Assembly: GCF_003340565.1 (NCBI RefSeq)
Contig: NZ_QPLK01000016.1
Span: forward strand, 37,218 to 101,217
DNA length: 64,000 nucleotides
DNA from: Rhodovulum sp. 12E13
GTDB lineage: Bacteria > Pseudomonadota > Alphaproteobacteria > Rhodobacterales > Rhodobacteraceae
Direction: 5' to 3'
Positions 55,006 to 64,000 of this stretch are shown here, piece after piece; the stretch's first letter is position 1; each line of letters opens with the position of its first letter. The position numbers and the translations under genes are program-made. Under the pieces are notes generated by a model. That model had not been told where the DNA came from. It did no database searches and saw nothing but the letters and a program-made list of their open reading frames with translations.

Positions 55006-56481
55006 TCACTCGGCCCAGCGCACCTGCGTCAGGTCGTTGGCCTGCGTCGGCGCATTCTCCCACAGGCCCTCGATGCCGGCACGCGCCACCCCCGTCTTGG
55101 CGAGCTGAAAGAGAAAGCCGTTGACGTAGTCGGTCGCGACGATCTCCTGCGCCTGTCGCAGCAGCGCCGAGCGCTGCTCCTTGTTGGTCGTCATCTCCAA
55201 CTCGGCCATCAACGTCTGGAGCCGCTCGTTGTCGTACTGGAAGTAGTAATCGGGCCGGGCGTAGATATTGATGTCCATCGGTTCGGTGTGGCTGACGATG
55301 GTCAGGTCGAAATCCTTGCCGCGGAACACCTGCTCCAGCCACTGCGCCCATTCGAGGTTGGCGATCTCGGTCTCGATCCCCACCTCGCGCAGCTGCGCCG
55401 CCACGATCTCGCCGCCACGGCGGGCGTAGGAGGGCGGCGGCAGCATCAGCCGCAACGTGAGACCCTCCTGGCCCGCCTGCGCGAGCAGCGCGCGGGCCTG
55501 CTCGGGGTCGTGACGCGACAGGTCGGTGAGATCGACGTAATCTGGATGGTGCGGCGCGAAATGCGTGCCGATCGGCGTGCCGTAGCCGAACATCGCCCCC
55601 TCGATGATCTCCTCCCGGTCGACGGCGTGGGCGATGGCCTGCCGCACGCGCTTGTCCGACAGCGGCCCGAAGCCGTTGTTCATGGCGAGCACCGTCTCGC
55701 CCTCCGTCGAGCCCACGATCACCTCGAATTGCGGATTGGCCTCGAACTGCGCCAGCGTCTCGGGGGCCGGGTAGTTCGGGAAGGCGTCGACATCGCCCGC
55801 CATCATCGCGGCGAAGGCGGCGTTGGGGTCGGAGATGAACCGGAACGTCGCCCGCTCGAGCGCGGGTGCCTCGCCCCAGTACCCGTCGTTGCGCACCAGC
55901 TCCACCCGGTCGCCCGGCACCCAGTCGGCAAAGCGGAAGGGCCCGGTGCCGACCGGGTTCGTGGCCAGCGTCTCCGCGCTCTCGGGCGCCACCATCACGG
56001 CGTCGCCCCATGCCATCTTGAACGGAAACGCTCCGTCGGGCGCCGACAGCGTCACCCGCACGGTCACGTCGTCCACCGCCTCGACGCGGTCGATCCCGGC
56101 GAAGAGCGGCTTCTGCGCGTTGGTCGACTCTTCGCCCCGCGCCCGGTCGAGGCTGAAGACCACGTCGTCGGCCGTCATCGCCGTGCCGTCGTGAAAGCTC
56201 ACCCCCTCGTGCAGGCGGAAGGTATAAACCGTGCCGTCCTCGCTCACGTCCCAGTCGCGGGCCAGGCCGGGCACGACCGAGCCGTCGGGGGCGAAGCGCG
56301 TCAGCCCCTCGAAGACGTTGGCGTACACCACCTCGTCGATGGCCGCGGCGGCGCCCCCCGTCGGGTCGAGGTTCGGCGGCTCGAGCACCATGCCGATGGT
56401 GATGTCGGTGCGCTGCGCGAACGCGCCCCCGGCCGTCAGCGCGAGCGCGGCGGCGGTGGCGGCGAGAATACGGGCAAACAT
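55006..56481 (-). CDS. ABC importer binding protein, family 5 (dipeptide type)
   Basis: A 491-aa periplasmic binding protein. A signal peptide (MFARILAATAAALALTAGGAFAQ) is followed by the family 5 pattern: EPPNLDPTGGAAAAIDEVVYANVFEGLTRF, GTVYTFRLHEGVSFHDG and GTGPFRFADWVPGD. It probably serves the permeases and ATPase at 48422-51746, which lack a binding protein of their own. The start at 56481 was chosen because it begins the signal peptide. Confidence 0.9.
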   Translation of the reverse strand: MFARILAATAAALALTAGGAFAQRTDITIGMVLEPPNLDPTGGAAAAIDEVVYANVFEGLTRFAPDGSVVPGLARDWDVSEDGTVYTFRLHEGVSFHDGTAMTADDVVFSLDRARGEESTNAQKPLFAGIDRVEAVDDVTVRVTLSAPDGAFPFKMAWGDAVMVAPESAETLATNPVGTGPFRFADWVPGDRVELVRNDGYWGEAPALERATFRFISDPNAAFAAMMAGDVDAFPNYPAPETLAQFEANPQFEVIVGSTEGETVLAMNNGFGPLSDKRVRQAIAHAVDREEIIEGAMFGYGTPIGTHFAPHHPDYVDLTDLSRHDPEQARALLAQAGQEGLTLRLMLPPPSYARRGGEIVAAQLREVGIETEIANLEWAQWLEQVFRGKDFDLTIVSHTEPMDINIYARPDYYFQYDNERLQTLMAELEMTTNKEQRSALLRQAQEIVATDYVNGFLFQLAKTGVARAGIEGLWENAPTQANDLTQVRWAE

Positions 56482-56947
56482 GGCGGCGGCCTCCCAGAGC
56501 GATGGCGTCTTTCGAGGCAAGCCTACACGCTTCGTCCTGAAACCGAACGACGATTCTCGCCGCACCCGCGCCCGGCCCGGGGGTCGCGGCCGTGGACCTC
56601 ACGTTCCCTGCGCGACGGAGCCGTGTCGAACCGCCGCCCAGTGTCGCCCGGGTCGACGGCGCACCATGGATAACCGCCGCTGCGCGTGACGGAGAGTTCA
56701 GAGCTGGCTGCGGCGCGTCGCCGGGGGCCGACATGTGTCCCGCCTCGTGGAGCGACAATCCAGATGCGGCGGGCCCGCATGGTGTTCGAGGGCCGGGTCC
56801 GGATGAAAGCCGCGCGCTCGCAAGCCCTCTGTTGCGCCCCGGTTTCCCGCCCCGGCCTCACGACTGCTGCGCCGAACCTCTCCTCGCCCTCTTCCGCGCC
56901 GACGTGCTCGCGATCGACGGCCGGCTTACCACGAAGGACGCTCTCCC

Positions 56948-57120
56948 GTGCCCAAGCAGCCCGCCTTTCCCGGCCTCCGCAACGCGATGGAGAAGAAGCC
57001 GAGATGGACGCGGTGGTGCCGTGAACGCGGCTCCTCGCGCTGATCGAGCCGCACTGGCCGAAGGCGGGCCGCGGTCCTGGTCCGACCGGCGCGCGGCGGC
57101 GCCTCTCTGCCCCACGGGGC
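56948..57120 (+). pseudogene. IS5-family transposase remnant, 5' end only
   Basis: The plus strand reads [16 protein letters not shown], then, after a deletion and frame change, [28 protein letters not shown]. This is the N-terminus of IS5-type transposases (a Trp codon has become TGA). Homology stops around 57120 and the DDE domain is absent. The rest of the 56482-57200 gap shows no gene. It lies directly before the export operon. Confidence 0.65.
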
Positions 57121-57200
57121 GACACAGCCCGCTTGGCCCGGCCGCGCCGCGGCGCCATACTGCTCGCACGGCCGAGGCCGAAACGGAGTGGTGCGGATCG

Positions 57201-57956
57201 ATGCGGCAGGCCCAACCGACAGGCGGCACGGATCGCGCCCCCGGCCCCACCGCGCCTCCCGCCTACATGGCCTGCGGCGTCAAGAAGATCTACGGCGAAG
57301 GCCGCTCTGCGGTGCATGCGTTGCGCGGCGTCGATCTCGAGATTCCCACGGGAGAGATCGTGGTGCTGCTCGGCCCTTCGGGCTCCGGCAAGTCGACGCT
57401 GCTCAACATCCTCGGCGGCCTCGACCGCGCGACCGAGGGCACCGTCAGCTTCCGCGACACCTGCCTGAGCGCGCTCGACGATGCCGGGCTCACGCTCTAT
57501 CGCCGCCGGCATGTCGGCTTCGTCTTCCAGTTCTACAACCTGATGCCCAGCCTCACGGCGACCGAGAACGTCGAGCTCGTCACCGAGATCGCGCGCGACC
57601 CGATGGCACCGGAGGACGCCCTCGCCCTCGTGGGCCTGTCGGCGCGGGCCGACCACTTCCCCGCCCAGCTCTCCGGCGGCGAGCAGCAGCGCGTCGCGAT
57701 CGCCCGCGCCGTGGCCAAGCGCCCCGAGGTGCTGCTGTGCGACGAGCCCACCGGCGCGCTCGACAGCGCCACCGGCCGCGCCGTCCTCTCCGTGCTGCGC
57801 GACGTGAACGCCGAGCTCGGTACCACTGTCCTGATGGTTACCCACGCCGCCAGCACCGCCGGCATGGCGGACCGCGTGCTGCACTTCGCCGACGGCCATA
57901 TCCGCGACGTGGTGATCAACGACACCCGGCTCGACCCCGCGGAGATCGAGTGGTGA
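57201..57956 (+). CDS. ABC transporter ATP-binding protein (MacB/LolD type)
   Basis: A 251-aa ATPase. Walker A is [19 protein letters not shown], the signature [17 protein letters not shown] and Walker [11 protein letters not shown], a set typical of the MacB/LolD branch. The first 22 residues are a non-conserved extension. Its stop overlaps the permease GTG. It forms an operon with the permease and HlyD-like adaptor. Confidence 0.92.
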   Translation: MRQAQPTGGTDRAPGPTAPPAYMACGVKKIYGEGRSAVHALRGVDLEIPTGEIVVLLGPSGSGKSTLLNILGGLDRATEGTVSFRDTCLSALDDAGLTLYRRRHVGFVFQFYNLMPSLTATENVELVTEIARDPMAPEDALALVGLSARADHFPAQLSGGEQQRVAIARAVAKRPEVLLCDEPTGALDSATGRAVLSVLRDVNAELGTTVLMVTHAASTAGMADRVLHFADGHIRDVVINDTRLDPAEIEW

Positions 57957-60313
57957 GCCCGCTCGACCGCAAGCTCCTGAGGGATCTGGCGCGGATGAAG
58001 GGACAGGCCGTCGCGATCGGCGCGGTCATCGGCACGGGCGTGCTGATGCTGGTGATGATGACGGGCCTCGTCGCCTCGCTCACCGAGACGCGCGACGCCT
58101 ATTACGATCGCTACCGGCTCGCCGACGTCTTCGCGCCCGTGTCGCGCGCGCCAGAGCGCCTGGCCGGCGACCTCGCGGCGATCCCCGGCGTGTCCGCGGT
58201 GCAGACCCGGGTGACGGGGCGCGCACTGGTCGACATCGCCGGCGCGGCGCTGCCGGCGCAGGCGCAGGCCGTCTCGCTGCCCGACCGGGGCCGATCCGCG
58301 CTGAACGACATCTACCTCACCGACGGCCGACTGCCCGAGCACGGCCGGCCCGACGAGATCCTGCTGCTGGAAGCCTTCGCCGACGCCCACGGGCTCGGGC
58401 CGGGCGATGTGCTCGCCGCGACGATGAACGGCGCGCGGCGGAGCTTCCGCATCGTCGGGCTCGCCCAGTCGCCGGAATTTCTCTACACCACGCCTCCGGG
58501 CGAGCTCTATCCCGACGACGCGCGCTTCGGCGTGATCTGGATGAGCCGGTCCGCGCTCGCCGCCGCCTACGACATGGAGGGCGCCTTCAACGAGGCGCTG
58601 CTCGCGCTGTCACGCACCGCGCGCAAGGCCGCCGTGATCGACGCCGCCGACCGCCTGCTCGCCGCCCATGGCGGCACCGGCGCCTATGCCCGGGCCGAAC
58701 AGATCTCGAACCGCTTCATCAGCGAGGAGATCGCGGGGCTCGCGGTCTCGGCGCGCACGGTGCCGCCGATCTTCCTCGCCGTCGCGGCCTTCCTGCTGAA
58801 CATCGTCGTGGGGCGCATGGTGCAGGCCGAGCGGGAGGAGATCGGGCTGCTCAAGGCGTTCGGCTACACCGACGCCGAGGTGGGCGCGCATTACTTCAAG
58901 CTCGTCCTCGCCATCGCCGCCGGCGGCGCCCTCGCCGGCTGCCTCGGCGGAGTCGTTCTGGGGCGCGCGATGGTCGAGGTCTATACCGCGTTCTTCAAGT
59001 TCCCCTTTCTCGTCTTCCGGCTCGACCCGGCCGCCTTCGCCACCGGCGTCCTCGTCTCCGTCGCGGCGGCCTCGGCGGGAGGGCTGCTCGTGGTCCGCCG
59101 CGTCTTCGCGCTCGCGCCGGCCGAGGCCATGCGCCCGCCCGCGCCGCCGGATTACAGCCGCTCCGCCCGGTTCCGCCGCCTCGGCCGGCTTCTCGACCAG
59201 CCGAGCCGCATGGTGCTGCGCCGGATCGTCCGCCAGCCGATCCGCATGGGCGGCGCGGCGCTCGGCATCGCCAGCGGCATGGCGCTGTCGGTCGCGATGC
59301 TGGCGATCTACGAGGGCTTCGACGAGACGGTCGATCTCACCTTCGGGGTGGTCGACCGAAGCGACGTGACCGTCACCTTCACCCATGCCGTCTCCGACAA
59401 GACGCTGTTCGAGCTCGGCCGGATGGAGGGCGTGGCGCGTGTCGAGCCCGTGCGCCACGTGGCCGCGATCCTGAGCCACGGGCTGGACAGCCACCGCGGC
59501 GCGATCACCGGCCTGCCCCCCGACGCCGCGCTCTACCGGGCGCTCGACGCCGGCGGCGGCCCCATCCCCCTGCCCGAGCGCGGTCTCGTCCTGTCGCGCA
59601 CGCTGGCCGACGTCCTCGGCGTCGAGGCCGGCCAGGCGCTCTCGGTCGACGTGCGCGAGGGCCGGCAACCGGTGCTGGACCTGCCCGTGGCCGCGATCAC
59701 GGAAACGCTTGTCGGCGCACCGGCCTACATGGCGCTCGACGCGCTGAACCGCGCGCTGCGCGAGCCCGGCCGCGTCTCGGGCGCCCACCTGACGATCGAT
59801 TCCGCCCGGGCCGACGCGATCTTCGCCCGTCTGCAGGACATGCCGACGGTCGCCGGGGTCAGCCGCAAGGACGACGCGCGCGCGGCCATCGTCCGTCTGA
59901 TGGACAGCGGCGCGGGTGCCACGCGCTACGTGATGGGCGCCATCGCCTTCGTCATCACCTTCGGCGTGGTCTACAACGCCGCCCGCATCGCGCTGGCCGA
60001 ACGCACCCGCGACCTCGCCGCGCTACGGGTGATGGGCTTCACCCGCGGCGAGGCCGCGTTCGTGCTGCTGGGGGAACTGGCGGTGGTGACGCTCGTGGCG
60101 CTGCCGGCGGGCGCGGCGATCGGCTACGCCCTGTCCTTCGCGATCGCGTCGGGATTCTCGACCGAGCTCTACCAGATCCCGGCCGGGATCGACCGGGCGA
60201 GCTTCGGGCAGGCGGCGCTCGTCGTGCTCGGCGCGGCGCTCGTCTCCGGCCTGCTGGTGAAGCGCGACCTCGACCGGACGGACCTGATCGGCGTGCTCAA
60301 GACACGGGAGTGA
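57953..60313 (+). CDS. ABC permease with two FtsX domains (MacB/LolC-like)
   Basis: A 786-aa permease starting at GTG 57953. The first helix is near residues 16-38 ([20 protein letters not shown]). A periplasmic domain of about 220 residues follows, then three helices (FtsX domain 1; [20 protein letters not shown] as coupling segment). A second periplasmic domain lies after the helix at [22 protein letters not shown], then the second FtsX domain ([20 protein letters not shown]). Together with the adaptor it probably exports a lipid, peptide or drug. Confidence 0.9.
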   Translation: MSPLDRKLLRDLARMKGQAVAIGAVIGTGVLMLVMMTGLVASLTETRDAYYDRYRLADVFAPVSRAPERLAGDLAAIPGVSAVQTRVTGRALVDIAGAALPAQAQAVSLPDRGRSALNDIYLTDGRLPEHGRPDEILLLEAFADAHGLGPGDVLAATMNGARRSFRIVGLAQSPEFLYTTPPGELYPDDARFGVIWMSRSALAAAYDMEGAFNEALLALSRTARKAAVIDAADRLLAAHGGTGAYARAEQISNRFISEEIAGLAVSARTVPPIFLAVAAFLLNIVVGRMVQAEREEIGLLKAFGYTDAEVGAHYFKLVLAIAAGGALAGCLGGVVLGRAMVEVYTAFFKFPFLVFRLDPAAFATGVLVSVAAASAGGLLVVRRVFALAPAEAMRPPAPPDYSRSARFRRLGRLLDQPSRMVLRRIVRQPIRMGGAALGIASGMALSVAMLAIYEGFDETVDLTFGVVDRSDVTVTFTHAVSDKTLFELGRMEGVARVEPVRHVAAILSHGLDSHRGAITGLPPDAALYRALDAGGGPIPLPERGLVLSRTLADVLGVEAGQALSVDVREGRQPVLDLPVAAITETLVGAPAYMALDALNRALREPGRVSGAHLTIDSARADAIFARLQDMPTVAGVSRKDDARAAIVRLMDSGAGATRYVMGAIAFVITFGVVYNAARIALAERTRDLAALRVMGFTRGEAAFVLLGELAVVTLVALPAGAAIGYALSFAIASGFSTELYQIPAGIDRASFGQAALVVLGAALVSGLLVKRDLDRTDLIGVLKTRE

Positions 60314-60316
60314 GAC

Positions 60317-61552
60317 GTGGCCACCGCACGGAAGCGAACCCGCACGATCCTGACCGTCGCCGCCGCGGCGCTCGTCGCCCTCGTGCTCGCCGCGGCCTTC
60401 TGGCCGCAGCCGACCATGGTCGATCTCGGCGCGGTCACGCGCGGCCCCATGACCGTCACGATCGACGAGGAGGGGCGCACCCGCGTGGCCGAGCCCTACA
60501 TCGTCTCGACCCCGGTGGCGGGGCGGCTGATGCGCGTGGGCGTCGATCCCGGCGCGCGGGTCGTGCGGGGCGAGACCGTGGTCGCCCACATGCGCCCGAC
60601 CAACCCCTCGGCGCTCGACGTGCGCACGCGGGAGCAGGCCGAGGCCGCCGTGGCCGCCGCCGAGGCGGCCCTTCGGGTCGCGCGCGCCGACCTGAATGCC
60701 GCGGCGGCCGGGCGCGACCTCGCCGCCTCCGAGCTCGACCGCATCCGCAAGCTCGCCGAGCGCGACATCGCCTCCCCCGCCGCGCTCGACCGCGCCCGGC
60801 AGGAGGCGCGCGTCGCGGCTGCAGCGGTGGAGACGGCCGAGGCCGCCATCGCGGTCCGCGAGGCCGAGCTCGCCAACGCACGCGCCCAGCTCATCGGGTT
60901 CGAGGACCCGGGCCTCGCCGCCGGACTCGAGACCGCGGCACCCGACGACATCCCGATCCGCGCGCCCGCCGACGGCCGCATCCTGCGCGTGTTCCAGGAG
61001 AGCGAGACGACGCTGCCCGCCGGCGCCCCGATCATGGAGATCGGCGACGTCGAGGAAGGTCTCGAGGTGGTGGTCGATCTGCTATCCTCGGACGCGGTCC
61101 GCGTCTCGAACGGCGATCGGGTGATCATCGACGACTGGGGCGGCCCCCAGCCACTTCACGGCGAGGTCGAGCGGATCGACCCCTTCGCCGTCACCACGGT
61201 CTCCGCGCTCGGCGTCGAGGAGCAGCGCGTGCCCGTCACCGTCTCGCTCGACTGCCCGCCCGAGGCGCGGTGCGGCCTCGGCCACGGCTACCGCGTCGAG
61301 GCCCGGATCGTCGTCTGGGAAAACGACGACGCCCTGCGCGTTCCCGCCAGCGCCCTCTTCCGCACGGATGACGGCTGGGCCGCCTTCGTGGCCGAGGGGA
61401 ATGTCGCCGCGCTCCGCCCGGTGGAGATCGGCCGCTCGAACGGCGTCGAGGCGCAGGTGCTCGACGGGCTCGAGGCGGGCGAGGCGGTCGTGCTCTACCC
61501 CTCCGCCGCGGTTGCCGACGGCACGCGGATCGCGCAGCGCGTGCTGGAATGA
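60317..61552 (+). CDS. HlyD-family periplasmic adaptor
   Basis: A 411-aa membrane fusion protein. One N-terminal helix (ILTVAAAALVALVLAAAFW) is followed by a beta-barrel/lipoyl part (GRLMRVGVDPGARVVRGETVVA), a long helical hairpin (AEAAVAAAEAALRVARADL...), and a second lipoyl half (IRAPADGRILRVFQESETTLPAGAPI). It would link the inner-membrane permease to an outer-membrane channel such as TolC, which is not encoded here. It starts 3 nt after the permease stop. Confidence 0.9.
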   Translation: MATARKRTRTILTVAAAALVALVLAAAFWPQPTMVDLGAVTRGPMTVTIDEEGRTRVAEPYIVSTPVAGRLMRVGVDPGARVVRGETVVAHMRPTNPSALDVRTREQAEAAVAAAEAALRVARADLNAAAAGRDLAASELDRIRKLAERDIASPAALDRARQEARVAAAAVETAEAAIAVREAELANARAQLIGFEDPGLAAGLETAAPDDIPIRAPADGRILRVFQESETTLPAGAPIMEIGDVEEGLEVVVDLLSSDAVRVSNGDRVIIDDWGGPQPLHGEVERIDPFAVTTVSALGVEEQRVPVTVSLDCPPEARCGLGHGYRVEARIVVWENDDALRVPASALFRTDDGWAAFVAEGNVAALRPVEIGRSNGVEAQVLDGLEAGEAVVLYPSAAVADGTRIAQRVLE

Positions 61553-61735
61553 GCCATCGGCCCGAGCGTGGCGTCGGTGGCTCACTGGCCTTGGGACAGC
61601 GCCCGCGGCGCCGCGTCCGGCCGGGATGTCGCAAGCGAGCCGCATAACCCATCAATTCTGCCCCTTCAGGGGCTATGTCAGCGCCGCGCCGGAGGCGGCG
61701 TTCTCCGGGCCCGGCAAGCTCTCCGGCAAGTTCTG

Positions 61736-62203
61736 GGGCGCGACATCGGGGACGCGCCCATGCTGCCCGGGCTCCTCGACCAGATCCCTGCGGATGTGGA
61801 CCTCGCCGCGGTCACCGCGGACGGAGCCCAAGGGCTCCGCCCGTTCGGGGCCGAAACGGTCCACCGGACCGTTTCCAGGCCGCCTCGCAGACCGAGGCGC
61901 CCATGCCGTCATCCCGCCGCGCAGGAACGCCAAGCCGTGGAAGCCGTCGACCGCAGGTGCCATCGCCCGAAACGAGGCGGTGCGCGCAGCGAAGTACCTC
62001 GGGCGGGCAATCTGGCGAAAGTGGAGCGGATCCCACCGGCGAAGCCGCGACGAGACGAGACGAAGATGCGACTTCCGTGAAGCTCTTGGGGCAGAGCCGC
62101 CTGGCGCGACTTCGATCGCCGGGTCGCCGGCCTCCAGATCCGCGCCGCCGTGCGCACCCGCGACACCGCGCTCGGCATCCCTGTCACCGAGTCCGTGGGA
62201 TAA
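61736..62203 (+). pseudogene. IS5-family (IS903-type) transposase remnant, 3' end only
   Basis: The plus strand encodes, in broken frames, GRDIGDAPMLPGLLDQIPAD, then ADRGAHAVIPPRRNAKPWK, GAIARNEAVRAAKYLGRAIW and RKWSGSHRRSR, then ETKM-like text, and finally FDRRVAGLQIRAAV...ALGIPVTESVG and a TAA stop. This is the C-terminal half of an IS903-type DDE transposase with at least two frameshifts. A ~60-bp hairpin-rich insertion replaces the YDTRxCHDAI region. No intact gene is seen in 61553-62270. Confidence 0.8.
61822..61875. repeat. Double-hairpin insertion inside the transposase remnant
   Basis: Two perfect palindromes lie side by side: CGGAGCCC-AA-GGGCTCCG (61822-61839) and GAAACGGTCC-ACC-GGACCGTTTC (61853-61875). 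They interrupt the transposase reading exactly where the YDTRxCHDAI region should be, so they look like an inserted or replacing mini-element. Confidence 0.55.
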
Positions 62204-62270
62204 GTGCGCCCGGGGAAAGGGGACGTCCGGCCTTTCCCCTACTTGCGCGAGCAAGCCCCATGGCATGCGC

Positions 62271-63731
62271 TCACGCCCCGCCCCGCATGCGGATCGCCAC
62301 GTTCTTGGTCTGGACGTAGTTCCACAGCGCCTCGCGGCCCTTCTCGCGGCCGTAGCCAGACTTTCCGTAGCCGCCAAAGGGCGTCTCGACGCCGCCCGCG
62401 AACCACTCGTTGACGAACACCTGGCCCGCCCGCATCGCGCCCGCCGCCCGGGTGGCGCGGTCGAGCGACCGGGTGAAGACCCCGCCGACGAGTCCGTACT
62501 CGGTGCCGTTGGCGATCTCGAGCGCGTGCGCCTCGTCGCGGAAGGGGATGACCGACAGGACGGGGCCGAATACCTCCTCGCGGGCCACTTCCATGTCGGG
62601 CGTGACACCGGTCAGCACCGTGGGCTCCATGAAGGCGCCCGGGCGGTTCAGCTTGCGTCCGCCCGTCGCCACCGCCGCCCCCTGTGCCTGCGCCCGCTCG
62701 ACGAAGCCCAGCGCCCGGTCGCGCTGGCCCTCCGAGACGAGCGCGCCCATGCCCTCGCCTGCCTCCGTCCGCTCGGCGCCGGGGCCCACGGAGAGCGACC
62801 GCGCCACCGACACCGCGCGCTCCACCAGCTCGTCGTGGCGGCTCTCGTGCACGATCACGCGCGACATGGCCGAGCAGACCTGCCCGGCGTTGACGAAGAT
62901 GCCCCGGCGGATGTCTGTCTCGAACGCCGCGAGATCGGCGTCGTCGTGGACGATGGCGGCCGACTTGCCGCCGAGCTCCAGCACGCAGGGCACCACGTTC
63001 CGCGCCGCGGCGGTGGCGATGGCGATGCCGGTGGGCACCGAGCCGGTGAAGACGATCTGGTTCACCTGCGGGTGCGCCGACAGAGCCGCGCCCGCCTCCT
63101 CGCCCAGCCCGCAGAGGATGTTCACCGCGCCGGGGGGAAAGCCCGCCCATTCGGCGGCGCGGGCGACATGGGTGCAGGCGAGAGGCGTGAGTTCGGGCGT
63201 CTTGACCACGCAGGCATTGCCCGTGGCCAGCCCGGCCGAGAGCGAGCGCGCCACCATCTCGAGCGGGAAGTTCCAGGGGATGATCTGGGCGGAGACGCCG
63301 TAGGGCTCGTGGACGGTGTAATCGACATACCCCCCGCCGAGCGGAATCGACCGGCCCTCCAGCGTCTCGGCCTGGTTGCCGTAGTACTCGAAGTAGCGGG
63401 CCGCGCCGGCGACCTCGGTCCTGGCCTCCCAGATCGGCTTGCCCTGCTCGGCGGTGAGCACCGCGGCGATGTCGTCGGCGTGCTCCAGCAGCCAGCGGCC
63501 GATCGCCTGCACCATCCGCCCTCGCTCGACGGGCCGCATGGCGGTGAGCGCGCCGGACAGGTGCACCCGCCGCGCCGCCTGCACCGCCCGGTCGACATCG
63601 CCTGCGCCGGCCCGCGCCACCTCGGCCAGCGCCTCGCCTGTCGCGGGGTCGACCACGGCGAGCCGGCCGGCCTCGCCATCGACCCACGCCCCGTCGATGT
63701 AGTTCTGCCAGTAGGCGGGCATCTCGGTCAT
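62271..63731 (-). CDS. Aldehyde dehydrogenase family protein (betaine-aldehyde-dehydrogenase-like)
   Basis: A 486-aa NAD(P)-dependent dehydrogenase. Visible motifs are IIPWNFPLEMVARSL, the active-site Glu in LELGGKSAAIV, the catalytic Cys in NAGQVCSAMSR, and the C-terminal PFGGYGKSGYGREKG. The start at 63731 (MTEMPAYWQNYIDGAWVDG) has AGGAGACAG upstream. It is paralogous to the aldehyde dehydrogenase at 16309-17760 but clearly a different subfamily. The substrate is unknown. Confidence 0.92.
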   Translation of the reverse strand: MTEMPAYWQNYIDGAWVDGEAGRLAVVDPATGEALAEVARAGAGDVDRAVQAARRVHLSGALTAMRPVERGRMVQAIGRWLLEHADDIAAVLTAEQGKPIWEARTEVAGAARYFEYYGNQAETLEGRSIPLGGGYVDYTVHEPYGVSAQIIPWNFPLEMVARSLSAGLATGNACVVKTPELTPLACTHVARAAEWAGFPPGAVNILCGLGEEAGAALSAHPQVNQIVFTGSVPTGIAIATAAARNVVPCVLELGGKSAAIVHDDADLAAFETDIRRGIFVNAGQVCSAMSRVIVHESRHDELVERAVSVARSLSVGPGAERTEAGEGMGALVSEGQRDRALGFVERAQAQGAAVATGGRKLNRPGAFMEPTVLTGVTPDMEVAREEVFGPVLSVIPFRDEAHALEIANGTEYGLVGGVFTRSLDRATRAAGAMRAGQVFVNEWFAGGVETPFGGYGKSGYGREKGREALWNYVQTKNVAIRMRGGA

Positions 63732-64000
63732 CCGGCTGTCTCCTCTGTCTGATGGCCGCCCTGCGCCGCGGCCGCTCGCACCCCGGCCGCCGCGCGCGGC
63801 CACTGGCGCCGGGTACGGATCGGGTGCGCGGAGTCTACGCTCCAGCACGGGTCGATCGCCAGCGCCTCGCGCCCCGAAGTTCGACACCTCCCGGGGGGAT
63901 TTGTGAGTTCTGCGAGAGGCCGGTGGGGGGATTTCAAGGGGTTAGGTTGCGAGAGGGTGGTGAAGTGCGGATGTAGTGTCGTCACACGTTTGGTGAAAAT
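63732..64000. other. Right-end noncoding stretch of lower GC
   Basis: About 270 bp upstream of the aldehyde dehydrogenase. The last 130 bp are clearly less GC-rich than the rest. On the minus strand they contain CCCCTTGAAATCCCCCCACC and, further right, TGACGACACTACATC. No gene is supported. It may hold the promoter of the dehydrogenase or belong to a feature beyond the window. Confidence 0.4.

Noticed and set aside
56948..62203. One IS5 transposase split by insertion of the export operon
   Set aside because: The left piece is the N-terminus of the IS5 subgroup and the right piece the C-terminus of the IS903 subgroup, so they do not join into one gene.
63870..63990. An 85-codon minus-strand frame at the right end (MTTLHPHFTTL...)
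   Set aside because: It runs through noncoding-looking DNA, overlaps the leader of the aldehyde dehydrogenase and lacks a ribosome site or known domain.

Overview
The window is 64 kb of uniformly GC-rich chromosomal DNA (roughly 70% GC by eye). Gene content and protein style point to an alphaproteobacterium of the Rhodobacterales (Roseobacter/Rhodobacter group): a membrane-anchored CycM-type cytochrome c next to a stand-alone prephenate dehydratase, malyl-CoA lyase Mcl1, the DgcN/DgcA D-glutamate pair, a DUF2794 protein, a PIPLP-type C-terminal sorting signal, and a recurrent intergenic element with the core GGATATTTG...AAGAAGAAG. I see no rRNA, tRNA, CRISPR array, intact insertion sequence or prophage. 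This is mostly core chromosome, with one small patch (about 56.9-62.2 kb) carrying decayed transposase fragments.

Layout. 0.2-11 kb: pheA, cytochrome c, a yejABEF-type peptide/muropeptide importer, a family 4 glycosyltransferase, asd and a beta-carbonic anhydrase. 11-19.7 kb: an Hpt-like protein without the phospho-acceptor His, M17 aminopeptidase plus NlpC/P60 hydrolase, DUF2794, truB plus DUF1643, an aldehyde dehydrogenase, 1-Cys peroxiredoxin and an L,D-transpeptidase. 19.8-29.3 kb: pnp and rpsO, a secreted sugar-dehydrogenase-like protein with a sorting tail, a membrane-anchored RTX protein, a haloacetate-dehalogenase-like hydrolase, an RluA-type pseudouridine synthase, free methionine-R-sulfoxide reductase and a thiolase. 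29.3-38.7 kb: an STAS/HATPase partner-switch pair, a gamma-glutamyltransferase-family enzyme, a dgcN-dgcA-dat D-amino-acid operon, a catalytically dead PfpI-like protein, accA, a coiled-coil protein and mcl1. 38.7-48.1 kb: a zinc-ribbon membrane protein, ftsE-ftsX-plsC, etfBA, a cobalamin adenosyltransferase, a HIG1-like twin-TM protein, an SH3 protein and parC. 48.4-56.5 kb: a second dipeptide-type ABC importer (two permeases plus a double ATPase) facing its likely binding protein, which is grouped with a serine hydrolase and an ArnT-like glycosyltransferase. 56.9-62.2 kb: a MacB/HlyD-like export operon bracketed by remnants of two IS5-family transposases. 62.3-64 kb: a second aldehyde dehydrogenase and an unexplained stretch of lower GC.

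Two themes run through the region. The first is handling of cell-wall peptides and D-amino acids: YejABEF, NlpC/P60, L,D-transpeptidase, M17 aminopeptidase, the gamma-glutamyltransferase-family enzyme, D-amino-acid aminotransferase, DgcN/DgcA, and the second peptide importer with its serine hydrolase. The second is noncoding structure. Seven copies of one 3'-end element follow stop codons, all in the sense of the preceding gene. Two intergenic hairpins, 16 kb apart, share a 13-nt loop sequence while their stems differ by compensatory changes. These hairpins, the dead-enzyme paralogues and the export operon between IS remnants are the parts most worth a second look.
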